A stretch of 54,683 nt of DNA from Lewinellaceae bacterium. GTDB taxonomy: Bacteria > Bacteroidota > Bacteroidia > Chitinophagales > Saprospiraceae. Positions 45,151 to 53,881 of this stretch are shown here, piece by piece (within the stretch, counting starts at the first letter, position 1; each line of letters opens with the position of its first letter). A model generated the notes under the pieces. That model was given only the letters and a program-made list of their open reading frames with translations. It had not been told where the DNA came from and did not search any database. The position numbers were made by a program, and so were the translations under genes. The stretch is taken from positions 1 to 54,683 of the forward strand of contig JADJOD010000032.1 of assembly GCA_016713985.1 (NCBI GenBank), in the 5' to 3' direction.

Positions 45151-47370
45151 CTAATTCTCGTACCGGGCATTCCGTATCCGGGCGCCGCCTTCTACTTTGA
45201 CTTCGCTGCTGCCGTCGCTGATGATGAGGGCGTCGTCTTTGGCATATACCCTGCCTTTTGAACTGGAGGATGCCGTGACTTCCACCCGGCTTGAACGCCA
45301 GCCGAGGGCTTCCAGGGTGGCGCCGTCGCTCAGGCTGGCATCGAGATAGCTGCCTTTTCCGACCAGTTCGAGCGAGGATTTTCCGGACAGGGTGATACTC
45401 AGGTCGCTGCTGACGTCGATATACGCTTTGATCTGGCTGTTTCCCTTGGCGGAAATGGACGCTTCTCCTTCTTCAAAACCACGAATGGTCACCTCTCCCG
45501 TGTCGTCGGCATAAACCGAAGTGATCACCGGCGTTTCGATATAAACTTTTACGGTGCCGTTACCCGAAGTTCCCTTGGTGGTCAGAGTCAGTTTGTTGCC
45601 GGTCCGGATTTTTTGAATGGCATCGGCAGGCCCTTCGATCTTGAGTTTAAAATCGTTGCCTTGCCGGATTTCCGCGTCTATTTTACCTTCGAGAATGAAG
45701 TGTTCATAGTACTCGTTGCCCTGGTAATCGTTGTCGCCGAATTGCGGGCATTCGGAGCAGATCAGCCCCCTGTTGGTCATACGAAATACCTTTTCCGGCC
45801 GGTTCGAAATATATTGCCGGTCATTGTCTTCTGCGTAATCATTGAGGTCGGCGCCGGCGTAGCGGTATATTTTATTGTCGAAAATGACACTTTTCCCAAC
45901 CGGGATATCGATGTTCAGCCTGACGTGCTGGCCCCGCCATTTTTGCCCGCGCTGGATGCCGAAGGAAGTTGGAATTTGCAGCGCATTGCCGGAAACCGTT
46001 ACAGGAAATTCCGTTTTTGCGGCATTGGCAACGGCATCATTGATGGAGGTGCCGCGTGCCCGGATGATCTGGGTGCATTTGAAGTCGCCGGTTTCACTTT
46101 TACGAACCCGGACGTCTATCAAACCTTTGAATCTTAATTGGTTATCTTCGATGCTCAGTCCATCCTCCCCATCGAACCACCAGTAGGATTCGCCGGAGGC
46201 GCCCAGGTCGGCGGCTTCCACCCGCAAGGTGTCGGAACGCAGTCCGGAAAGGTCGATTTCTTTGCTCATCGTACCGCCCTGGCGGTAACCTTTTGCGGCA
46301 AAACCGATCAAAAAGACGGCCGTGATCAGGTTCAGGAACCAAAACACCCCCAACGCGCCGCTAAGCCATCCGGGCGTGCGCACTTTAAACAATGCCCGCA
46401 CAAATACGAGGCATAAACCGATTACCGGAATACCCAGCAGGAAAAAAGCGTTTGCAAAACCCAACCACGTGAGGCCGTTGGAATAAGGGCTGAAGTAGTC
46501 CACAAAAGGCGCTGCCGCAAATAAACCCCAGATGCCGGCGACCCAGGAAACGGCGAGGGCGATAAACAGGGCCACGGCTACGATCGCAGCGATGAATATG
46601 CCGAATTTGGCAAATAACCGCACTACAAAACCGAACATTTGTCCGAGTACCGAGACTCCGGCGGATACGGCGTTGCCGAAGCTACGATCGTTGCCGGCGC
46701 CACTTTTTTTTTGCGCGCCGTATTCGTTCACCTTGGTGCTCAGCCGCTCGAAACTGTCTTCAATTTCCCGGGCAATATTGTCCACGTTGACGGGTTCGCC
46801 GCGCATCGCCAGGCGGTCGGCGGCCGTCTTGGCCGGGGGCACCAGTATCCACAAGAGCAGGTAGGCCGGTATCCAGAAACCCGCCGAAAGGAAGGTCAGC
46901 AGCACAAAGATCAAACGCATCCAGACGGGGTCTTGTATGCCGAAATAAGCGGACAAGCCGGAGCACACCCCGCCAACAACCGTGTCTTCCTCGTCGCGGA
47001 ACAGGCGTTTGCCGGTCCGGATGTTTGAGGTAGCGTTTCCTTTTGCACGACCACTGCCACTGCTACTGCCACTGTTACTGCCACTGCCGCTGCCACTGCC
47101 AGATGCGGGTTCTTCGCCAAAATCTTCGGGTTTGCCCATCACTTCCGTGGCGGCCTCCACATCGGGCAGCATGACGATGGTACGGGTGCCCATGTTTTGG
47201 CTGATCAACTCGCCGAGACGGGTTTCGATATCGTGTATGATCTCGTCGCGGCCTTCGCTTTCGCTGAAGCGTTTTCGGATACTTTCGAGGTAGGACTTCA
47301 GATATTCGTAGGCGTCGTCGTCGATGGTGATGGCGTAGCCTCCGAGGTTGATATTCAAAATCTTATTCAT
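45151..47370 (-). CDS. PspC-domain membrane protein fused to a C-terminal GIN (DUF2807) domain
   Basis: 739 residues. Residues 1-85 form a small alpha/beta domain (LGGYAITIDDDAYEYLKSYL ... LPDVEAATEVMGKPEDFGEE). A Ser/Gly linker (about 88-112) follows. PspC is at 118-178 (LFRDEEDTVVGGVCSGLSAY ... WIPAYLLLWILVPP). Four more helices occupy about 260-370. The large C-terminal part (about 395-739) is the extracytoplasmic beta-helical head typical of DUF2807 (FKLKIEGPADAIQKIRTGNK, VYADDTGEVTIRGFEEGEAS). PspC-like proteins take part in envelope-stress responses, and GIN domains are of unknown function. It is the last gene of an operon with a PadR regulator and a small lipoprotein, a frequent Bacteroidota arrangement. 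Confidence 0.9.
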   Translation of the reverse strand: MNKILNINLGGYAITIDDDAYEYLKSYLESIRKRFSESEGRDEIIHDIETRLGELISQNMGTRTIVMLPDVEAATEVMGKPEDFGEEPASGSGSGSGSNSGSSSGSGRAKGNATSNIRTGKRLFRDEEDTVVGGVCSGLSAYFGIQDPVWMRLIFVLLTFLSAGFWIPAYLLLWILVPPAKTAADRLAMRGEPVNVDNIAREIEDSFERLSTKVNEYGAQKKSGAGNDRSFGNAVSAGVSVLGQMFGFVVRLFAKFGIFIAAIVAVALFIALAVSWVAGIWGLFAAAPFVDYFSPYSNGLTWLGFANAFFLLGIPVIGLCLVFVRALFKVRTPGWLSGALGVFWFLNLITAVFLIGFAAKGYRQGGTMSKEIDLSGLRSDTLRVEAADLGASGESYWWFDGEDGLSIEDNQLRFKGLIDVRVRKSETGDFKCTQIIRARGTSINDAVANAAKTEFPVTVSGNALQIPTSFGIQRGQKWRGQHVRLNIDIPVGKSVIFDNKIYRYAGADLNDYAEDNDRQYISNRPEKVFRMTNRGLICSECPQFGDNDYQGNEYYEHFILEGKIDAEIRQGNDFKLKIEGPADAIQKIRTGNKLTLTTKGTSGNGTVKVYIETPVITSVYADDTGEVTIRGFEEGEASISAKGNSQIKAYIDVSSDLSITLSGKSSLELVGKGSYLDASLSDGATLEALGWRSSRVEVTASSSSKGRVYAKDDALIISDGSSEVKVEGGARIRNARYEN
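47045..47100. repeat. TGCCAC-type hexamer microsatellite in a coding linker
   Basis: About nine hexamers of the form CACTGC/CACTGT/CGCTGC encode the alternating Ser/Gly linker (GSGSGSGSNSGSSSGSG) of the PspC-GIN protein. Unit length is a multiple of three, so slippage would change linker length without breaking the frame. Confidence 0.8.
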
Positions 47371-47416
47371 TTTCTAAGTCGGTTGAGAAAGTTGAGAGGG
47401 TTCAGGGAACCAAATG

Positions 47417-47836
47417 TCAGGCATCGGGCGAATTGGGCTCGAGGTGAAGCGGTTTGGGAGGTGTTTTTCCTTTGCGTTTTCCACCTTTTTCTGCATCATC
47501 GGAGGTAGAAGCGCCTTCCAGCGTTTTGTTGACGGAATCCACTAATTGTTTCCAACTATCGGTGAGTTCTGCCAGGAACTGCCGGCCCTGTTCGGATGCC
47601 GTGAAGTATTTGCGAGGCGGGCCGTTCACCCCTTCCCGCCAGATATAGTCCACAAGGCCGTCGTTTTTCAGACGGATCAGCAGCGGGTACAGTGTTCCCT
47701 CTTTTACGATGAGATCCGTCCATTTCAACTTTTTCATGATCTCGGGCGGATAGGTTTCCCCCTCTGCGATAACGGCGAGTACGCACATTTCGAGCACGCC
47801 TTTTCGCATTTGGGCTTTTGCATTTTCCAGATCCAT
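47417..47836 (-). CDS. PadR-family transcriptional regulator
   Basis: 139 residues from the ATG at 47836; the frame is open for 63 more codons upstream, but those overlap the lipoprotein gene and were rejected. The winged helix-turn-helix reads KAQMRKGVLEMCVLAVIAEG, ETYPPEIMKKLKWTDLIVKE, GTLYPLLIRLKNDGLVDYIW and GPPRKYFTASEQGRQFLAEL, all standard PadR signatures. The tail is a charged disordered stretch. PadR proteins repress adjacent membrane-stress or phenolic-acid genes. Here the target is most likely its own operon with the PspC-GIN gene 46 bp downstream. Confidence 0.92.
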   Translation of the reverse strand: MDLENAKAQMRKGVLEMCVLAVIAEGETYPPEIMKKLKWTDLIVKEGTLYPLLIRLKNDGLVDYIWREGVNGPPRKYFTASEQGRQFLAELTDSWKQLVDSVNKTLEGASTSDDAEKGGKRKGKTPPKPLHLEPNSPDA

Positions 47837-47846
47837 ATTTGATACT

Positions 47847-48092
47847 TTATTGAATGTCAATGGATAAATGTTCTGCCGGTTGACTTGCTTCCGTTTGCCG
47901 GGTTGCCGGTTCGGAGTTGGCCTGCCCGTCTTTTCCTTCAGAGACTTTAGGACTGATGCTGAGCAGACGGGGCGACCAGGCCGACACGTCGAAACCACTG
48001 GCAGGTTTGGCACTGCTGACGCCACAGGAAATGGATGCCAGCACGAGAAAGCCTAAAAGCAGCATGGGTTTGAGTTTAAGTTTTGTTTTCAT
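47847..48092 (-). CDS. Small lipoprotein of unknown function
   Basis: 81 residues. MKTKLKLKPMLLLGFLVLAS-ISC is a lipoprotein signal with the lipobox Cys at about residue 23 (LASISCG). The mature part is only about 58 residues, rich in Ser, Pro and Glu (PKVSEGKDGQANSEPATRQT), and likely unstructured. It starts the operon and its stop is 10 bp from the PadR start, so it shares regulation. No homologue is recognised. It could be an envelope sensor for the PadR/PspC system, but this is a guess from position. Confidence 0.6.
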   Translation of the reverse strand: MKTKLKLKPMLLLGFLVLASISCGVSSAKPASGFDVSAWSPRLLSISPKVSEGKDGQANSEPATRQTEASQPAEHLSIDIQ

Positions 48093-48449
48093 AGCAGAAA
48101 GATTGTTGCCCCGGAATCATTGTTTTTGAATTCATGGCACAAACATACGGCAAAGGATATTACCTTGCAATACATAGAACTACCCTTAACATAAATCTTT
48201 TCTTAGGAAGTTGTTTTGCTTTGTTTTAAATAATTGATTTTCAATATTTTAACAAGCGAAAAAAAATTTGAAATTTTTTTACTGCCAAAGCCACTCACCA
48301 CAACAAGTCTGTTACTGCCTATCCGAAAACCTCCTTTTCAGGCCAATGCAGGTTTTCGGTCAGGCACTTAATATCCGCCAAAGGCTTGCCCGCATAAACC
48401 GAACACAGTTTCTTTGTACCGTTCGGACCAATAAACACCGGTTACTGCC
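48093..48449. promoter_or_regulatory. Divergent intergenic region with candidate promoter
   Basis: The 357-bp gap separates the lipoprotein-PadR-PspC operon from the tandem secreted-protein genes. CTTG at 48385-48388, a 20-nt spacer and TTTCTTTG at 48409-48416 form a fair -33/-7 pair facing right, 34 bp before the ATG at 48450. The stretch 48170-48290 is markedly AT-rich (ACATAAATCTTTTCTTAGGA ... AAAAAAAATTTGAAATTTTT). A binding site for PadR would be expected here, but no clear palindrome was found. Confidence 0.45.
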
Positions 48450-49927
48450 ATGCGCACACTCCCTTTTGCCTTGTTGTTTTTATCGTTGACGTCACTGCTT
48501 ACCGCCCAAAACATCCCCATCGATTTCACGGAAAATCCGGATAAACCCATAGTGATCGAAAACCCGGCGGCCGGCAAAACCCTGTTCTTTTTTTACCCCG
48601 AATACCTGACTTCCGAGGCGTTTGCCAAAGAAGGAAACCCCTGGAAAGCGTATGAAATCGACTCCCGAACCCTGCAGGTGTTAAGAACCTCCTCCAGTTC
48701 CTCCTTGCGGGTACCCGCCGGTAACGACCTGAAATTCAGGGTGGTATGCCGCCTCGGCTTGGGCGATGACTATTACCTGGCGCTGGAAAACAACAAAAAA
48801 TGCTTCATCTACCGCCTTTCCGGGAAAGACCTGAGCTTGTCGGCCACCGATACATTCAAAGTGAGCAAGGGTATTCGTATCGTGGGCGGCGTGACGGATC
48901 GCCAGGGCGGCGGGTACATCCTCTGCACCCGGAAGGTCAGAAAACAGGGGCATCAACTGCTCGTTTACGAGATCGGAACGGGCGGGCGCCTGAAAGAACA
49001 CCGGTTCAGGGTGGATGTCCGGCGCAACTACATCATCAACGAGGTGTTCAAAAAAAGTTTCAACCCTTTATCCGTCGAATACGACCTGGAAGCCGACCCC
49101 AAACTCGCATCCGCAACCAACAAACTTTTTGCCGGCAACCGGAAACTGCGGATCACCTTCGACGGCTCCGAGGTGGGCAGTGTGTATACCAATACCACCG
49201 CTATTTTGCGGGTCATGACGCTGGATCTCAACAATGACAGTGTTCGGATCAAGCCATATTATTATACCGATTCGCTGGTGCACGATGCCTTGTACGAACG
49301 GCGCAGCAGTTACATATACGAGGAAAAACTGTTCCAGTTGTACCTGAATAACGAACAGATTCTTTTACGCATCCGCGACCTGGATAGCGGTAAAGCCCTG
49401 TTTACCAAGTCATTATTTCGGGAAGACACGATCGAAGGCTTGGCAATTCGCCCATCCTTGTGCCGGGCTTCGGTGCATTCGGACTGGAAAGGGAGTACCG
49501 CAGCGTTCGAAAGTTTATGAAGCGATTTTCCAAATTCGATCCGTTTATACAGGTCCGGCGAGCCGGAGAAAACTACCTGATTTGCGCCGGCGGCTACGAA
49601 AACGTGCAGATGTTCCCGGGACTGGCCACCGGCGGTTCCGGGTTTACGAGCGCCGGCATCAACCCGGTTTGGGTAAACCCCTGGACGCCGTCCTACGCGC
49701 TTTCCTACGACCGCTCTTTCACGTTTTATTCCGCCGTTCAAGCCGGCACGATGACACGTTCCGAGGTGTTTTTTGAAAAACCCCTGATCGCCGCCTACCA
49801 CGATTTGCTTGAAAAAATAAAAAGACCACGCGACCAGGCACTATATCGCATCGGGGAGAAGTTTTATATGGGCTACTTCGACAAAAAACAAAAGGAATAC
49901 CGGCTCCAATGGATCGAAAATTATTAA
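48450..49927 (+). CDS. Secreted protein of unknown family, first of a tandem pair (one frameshift)
   Basis: About 492 residues. MRTLPFALLFLSLTSLLTAQ is a signal peptide. The mature protein is beta-rich, with recurring blocks: PIDFTENPDKPIVIENPAAG, KTLFFFYPEYLTSEAFAKEG, AYEIDSRTLQVLRTSSSS, YYLALENNKKCFIYRLSGKD and SVEYDLEADPKLASATNKLF. The frame changes near 49455-49465, and the family sequence resumes as FGLEREYRSVRKFMKRFSKF. It ends MGYFDKKQKEYRLQWIENY. Five or more repeated strand sets suggest a propeller or beta-sandwich, but no family is recognised and there is no T9SS tail. The next gene is a paralogue 14 bp downstream. Confidence 0.7.
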
Positions 49928-49941
49928 ACCCATTCCCACTT

Positions 49942-51380
49942 ATGCACAAACTCCTGCAATTCGTACTCCTGATCGCGGGTGTCCTGCCGCTGCGGGCGCA
50001 GGATATTGCGGTCGAATTCACCAAAAACCCTGAAAAGCCGGTCGCCATAGAAAACAAACAAAACGGCCGGACCCTGTTCTTTTACCCCGAGCGACTCAAA
50101 TCCATATCGTTTGCCAAAGAAGGCAACCCCTGCAAGGCTTATGAAGTGGATTCCAAAACCCTTCAGGTACTCCGCAAAAGCCCCGACCTGGCGCTGGCGA
50201 TACCCGGCGACAATGCCGATACCAAAATCCGGATTCTTTGTTCTTTCAGCCGGGGTGACGATTATTTTGTCGCCTTAGAAAACAGCAACGAGTTGCAGGT
50301 GCTGCGTATTTCCGGCAAAGACCTGAGCATGACGACCACCAAACACCGGGAAGGGCGTGTGGTCAACGGAGTGGCCGCCGGCACGGAAGGATATGTTTTG
50401 TGTACGCTGAATTCGAAAAAAGACGGCGGCGACCAGGTGATTGTGCTGCGGATCAACGATGAAGGCGGCGTTGAAAAACACATTTTTCCCGTAGGCGAGA
50501 AACGCGACGAGGCCAAAGAAGACTTGTTCAGGCGGCAGTTCCGCCCGCTGTCGGTCGAATACGAGACGGAACAGGACCCAGAATCCGCATCGAGCAAAAC
50601 GAAACTTTTTGCGGGCGGCAACAAACTTTTCGTCACCTTCGACGACGCCCGCACCGGCCCGAGGAGGTAGCAATTCCGGCGCTGCCATCCTGAAACTCCT
50701 GGTATTCGACTTAGCTACCGATTCCCTGCACCTGAAACGGCTCTTTTACTTAGACAGCCTCGACTTTTATCCTTCCCGGGAAGAACGAAACAGTTATATC
50801 TACGACCGGAAAATCTTTCAGGTGTACATGAATTCGGACCAGTTTATGCTGCGCGTCCGCGATCTGGATACCGGAACGCCACTTTTTACCAAGGCGCTGC
50901 TGCGTGAAGACACCATCGAAGGATTGGCGAATTCACCGATTATGCTGCCGGGCCGGGGTTTGCTGGGTGTGGAGAAGGAGTACAAAAGTGTACGCAAATT
51001 CGTGAACCGTTTTTCCAAATTCAGGCCGTTTATACAGGTGCGGCGCGCGGGAAATGACTATTTGTTGTGTCTGGGCGGTTATGAGGTTGTCAGTAACAAC
51101 AACCCCGGCATTTATAACCCGGCTTTCGGTATGGTGACAGGCGGCGGTTTTTACGGTTCTTACGAACACGCCTTCTCTTTTTATTCTGCCATAGACGCTC
51201 AAACGCTGACACGTTCTCCCGTTTTTTTCAAAAAATCGCTCACTGCGGCGTATCAGGATCAGGTAACAATCATGAATGACCCTCGATCAGGCCCTTATCC
51301 GGATTGACGGGAAATTTTTTCTGGGTTATTTCGACAGGGGGGAAAAGTTGTACCGTCTGAAAAAAATTGACCGCTATTAG
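49942..51380 (+). CDS. Secreted protein of unknown family, tandem paralogue (two frameshifts)
   Basis: About 479 residues. MHKLLQFVLLIAGVLPLRAQ is a signal peptide. Sequence parallels the upstream gene block by block: IAVEFTKNPEKPVAIENKQN, GRTLFFYPERLKSISFAKEG, AYEVDSKTLQVLRKSPDLA, SVEYETEQDPESASSKTKLF, then IYDRKIFQVYMNSDQFMLRV and SVRKFVNRFSKFRPFIQVRR. The frame changes near 50660 and near 51277. The last exon-like piece (TLDQALIRIDGKFFLGYFDR) matches the end of the paralogue exactly in position. Both frameshifts probably come from sequencing. The pair arose by tandem duplication and the function is unknown. Confidence 0.7.
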
Positions 51381-51492
51381 ACGGTATACCGAATAGTGAT
51401 TTTGAAAAAACTTCTTTCTTTCTTTCATCCGGCTTGGCAAATTCACCGAAGCGTCTTACTTTTGCGGCCCGATTTGCAAAATTGAAGTGGAA

Positions 51493-52020
51493 ATGAACGC
51501 ATTTGTTGCGTATTCCATCCCGATCAAGGGACTAAAAGTTGGAATACACCATTTTAAGTTTACCATTGACAGCGCGTTTTTTCTCTCACTTCGAGGATTC
51601 GCCAATCGAAGAAGGCGAATTTCGGTTTGACCTGCAATTGGACAAACGGCCCCGAGGACATGTTGATCCTCGACTTCGAGTTGAGCGGACACAAAAGCCG
51701 AATGCGACCGCTGCACCGCCCCGATTGACCTTCCCCTGAATGATAACAGGGAATTGATTGTGAAGTACGGAGAAGCGGAAGAAGAAGATGACGATGACGA
51801 CGAAGTGGTGTTTATACAACGGGAGGCTTCGGAATTCAATGTGGCCAAATACCTCTATGAATTCGCGGTGCTGGCCCTTCCGATCACGAACATCTACGAT
51901 TGCCAGAACGACCCCAATCCGCCCTGCAATTTTGACATCCTGAAATACCTGAACAGTGAAACCGACGAGCAAAAACCCGACTCTGTGTGGGATGCGCTCA
52001 AAGACTTGAAAGACAATTAG
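51493..52020 (+). CDS. YceD/DUF177 family protein (three frameshifts)
   Basis: About 175 residues. The pieces are AYSIPIKGLKVGIHHFKFTI, then EDSPIEEGEFRFDLQLDKRP, then DMLILDFELSG and KAECDRCTAPIDLPLNDNRE (Cys-x-x-Cys), then the acidic loop EEEDDDDDEVVF and the tail NVAKYLYEFAVLALPITN. This is the Bacteroidota DUF177 architecture. The frame changes at about 51580 (T6 run), about 51650 (C4 run) and about 51690 (A4 run), so homopolymer miscalls are likely. DUF177 proteins are linked to 23S rRNA accumulation and sit next to rpmF in most bacteria, as here. The gene should be functional in the real genome. Confidence 0.8.
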
Positions 52021-52076
52021 TTGTATTGTAACAACCCGCTATCGCCACGGCCCTGGCGGGTAAAACGATAAAGGTC

Positions 52077-52280
52077 ATGCCAAATCCTAAATGGCGGCAT
52101 TCCAAACGCCGCAAGCGCGCACGCCGCACACACTACAAGACAGAACCGCCACAAGTTGCTACCTGCAAAACGACCGGTGAGCCACATCTCCTCCACCCCT
52201 ACTACCATGAAGGCGACCTGTACTATCGCGGTCAGGTGCTGGTGCCCGGAAAACAAAGCGCAGAATCGGCCGAAGCATAA
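52077..52280 (+). CDS. rpmF: 50S ribosomal protein L32
   Basis: 67 residues. The start MPNPKWRHSKRRKRARRTHY, then KTEPPQVATCKTTGEPHLLH (first Cys of the zinc site; the Bacteroidota form has lost others) and PYYHEGDLYYRG are typical L32. It is part of the large subunit near the peptidyl-transferase exit region. It follows yceD/DUF177 by 56 bp, the conserved pair. It is intact, unlike its frameshifted neighbours. Confidence 0.95.
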   Translation: MPNPKWRHSKRRKRARRTHYKTEPPQVATCKTTGEPHLLHPYYHEGDLYYRGQVLVPGKQSAESAEA

Positions 52281-52329
52281 CGGTCCTTCCGTTGTTCTTT
52301 TGCAGCGGCTCCAGTCCCTCGCGGGATGT

Positions 52330-52372
52330 ATGGGGCTTTTTCTGTTTTTAAAAGCAGCCCCATTGCATTTTT
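52330..52372 (+). terminator. Possible terminator after rpmF
   Basis: ATGGGGCT (52330-52337) pairs with AGCCCCAT (52356-52363) around an 18-nt loop, and a T5 run follows at 52368-52372. The stem is short and the loop long, so the call is weak. If real, ridA has its own promoter. Confidence 0.35.
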
Positions 52373-52776
52373 CCGCAAGGAACATCCTGAAATTCTACCC
52401 GAAATCGGATCAACACCCCGCCGCCCCCTTGCCTATTGGCCCCTACAACCAAGCGGTCGCCATCAATGGACTGCTGTTTGCCTCCGGGCAAATCGCCTTG
52501 GATCCCGTTACCAATGAATTGGTGCTGGACAACATAGAAGCCGAAACGCACCGGGTGCTGCAAAATGTAAAAGCCATTTTGGAAGCGGCTGGCAGCAGCT
52601 TGGAAAAAGTGGTCAAAGCCAGCGTTTTTGTCAAAGACATCAACCAATTTGGACGCATCAACGCGGTGTATGGCGAATATTTCAAACCGGAATTTGCGCC
52701 CGCCCGCGAGTTGGTGCAGGTGGCCGAATTGCCCAAGTTTGTCAATATTGAAATTTCGGTCATCGCAGCGATTTGA
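52363..52776 (+). CDS. ridA: RidA-family enamine/imine deaminase (start uncertain)
   Basis: The readable part is about 130 residues: LPIGPYNQAVAINGLLFASG, DNIEAETHRVLQNVKAILEA, SSLEKVVKASVFVKDINQFG, RINAVYGEYFKPEFAPAREL and VQVAELPKFVNIEISVIAAI, with the catalytic Arg in APAREL. RidA hydrolyses reactive enamines such as 2-aminoacrylate made by PLP enzymes. No ATG or GTG lies at the expected place before LPIGPYN. A TTG at 52363 is given as a placeholder, and a small sequence error near the 5' end may hide the true start. Confidence 0.8.
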   Translation: MHFSARNILKFYPKSDQHPAAPLPIGPYNQAVAINGLLFASGQIALDPVTNELVLDNIEAETHRVLQNVKAILEAAGSSLEKVVKASVFVKDINQFGRINAVYGEYFKPEFAPARELVQVAELPKFVNIEISVIAAI

Positions 52777-52948
52777 TAGCGGTTATTTATGTTGGTTGCA
52801 AGGTTTGAAAGGTTGTTGTTAAAATCAGGGCAGATTGCTTTATGATGAACCCGCCTCCCAATCTCAACACCTAACTCTTACCACTTACCACTTTAATCTT
52901 ACCGCTTACTGCTTTAATCTTACCACTTTAATCTTATTTACTTGTACT

Positions 52949-53861
52949 ATGAAAAGCATCCTTTCCGGCATACAGCCTACGGGCGACCTGCATTTGGGCA
53001 ATTATTTCGGCGCCGTCAAAAACTGGGTAAGCCTCCAGGACGCTACGAGTGCCGCTATTGCGTGGTGGACTACCACTGCATGACCATGCCCTATAATGCG
53101 GCCCAACTGCGCGAAAACGCCTGGAAAATGGTGTTTTACCTGCTGGCCTGCGGGGTGAAGCCGGAAAACCTGTTTATCCAAAGCCTTGTGCCGGGGCAGT
53201 TGCAAGAAACAGACAAGGATGCCTTTATCAGTACGGGCCTGTTTGCCTATCCGGTGTTGCAAGCGGCCGACATTCTCATTTACCACGCCGATTTTGTGCC
53301 GGTGGGTAAAGACCAAGAGCAGCACTTGGAGCTCTCGCGCAACATCGCCCAGCGCTTCAACTACCAGTTTGGCAAGGAATATTTTGTACACCCGCGCCCT
53401 TGTTCACAGACACCCCAAAAATCTTGTCCCCGGCCGACCCCAACAAAAAGATGAGCAAAAGCCTCGGTGAAAAGCACTACATCAACCTGTTCGGCGAAGA
53501 AGACCGCGTGCGCAAACAAATCAAGTCGGCCGTAACCGATACCGGCGAGACCACAGAAGGTGAAATGAGCGCGGGCGTAAAAAACCTGTTTGAACTGCTC
53601 CGCGCTGCCCAACGGAGGCCCACGACAGCCTTATGGCCGATTACCAATCCGGCGCTCAAATACAGCGCGCTGAAGAAGAAGTCGCCGCCAATGCCATTGT
53701 GGCGCTCATCCACCCCCTTCCGCGAGCGTTTGGCCGAACTCAATGCCGACAAACGCGCCGTCAAAAACCGCATTCAGGAGTCAAGCGCCGAAATCCGCAA
53801 TCGCGCCCGGCAAACCATGCGGGAAGTGCGGGAACTGACGGGACTGCCCCAGGTGAAATAA
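52949..53861 (+). CDS. trpS: Tryptophanyl-tRNA synthetase (multiple frameshifts)
   Basis: The class-I signature at the N-terminus is GIQPTGDLHLGNYFGAVKNW (HLGN in place of HIGH), and the second signature is PNKKMSKSLGEKHYINLFGE. In between, RNAWK-type ENAWKMVFYLLACGVKPENL, FIQSLVPGQLQETDKDAFIS, TGLFAYPVLQAADILIYHAD and VPVGKDQEQHLELSRNIAQR are standard TrpS. The frame changes near 53035, 53400, 53612, 53655, 53675 and 53720. Each change joins normal TrpS sequence, so an error-rich assembly is far more likely than loss of this essential gene. Length with corrections is about 304 residues, somewhat short of the usual 325-330. The 110-bp leader is made of CTTTAATCTTACC-type repeats. Confidence 0.85.
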
Positions 53862-53881
53862 AAAGTGTGCATCGGGCCTTT

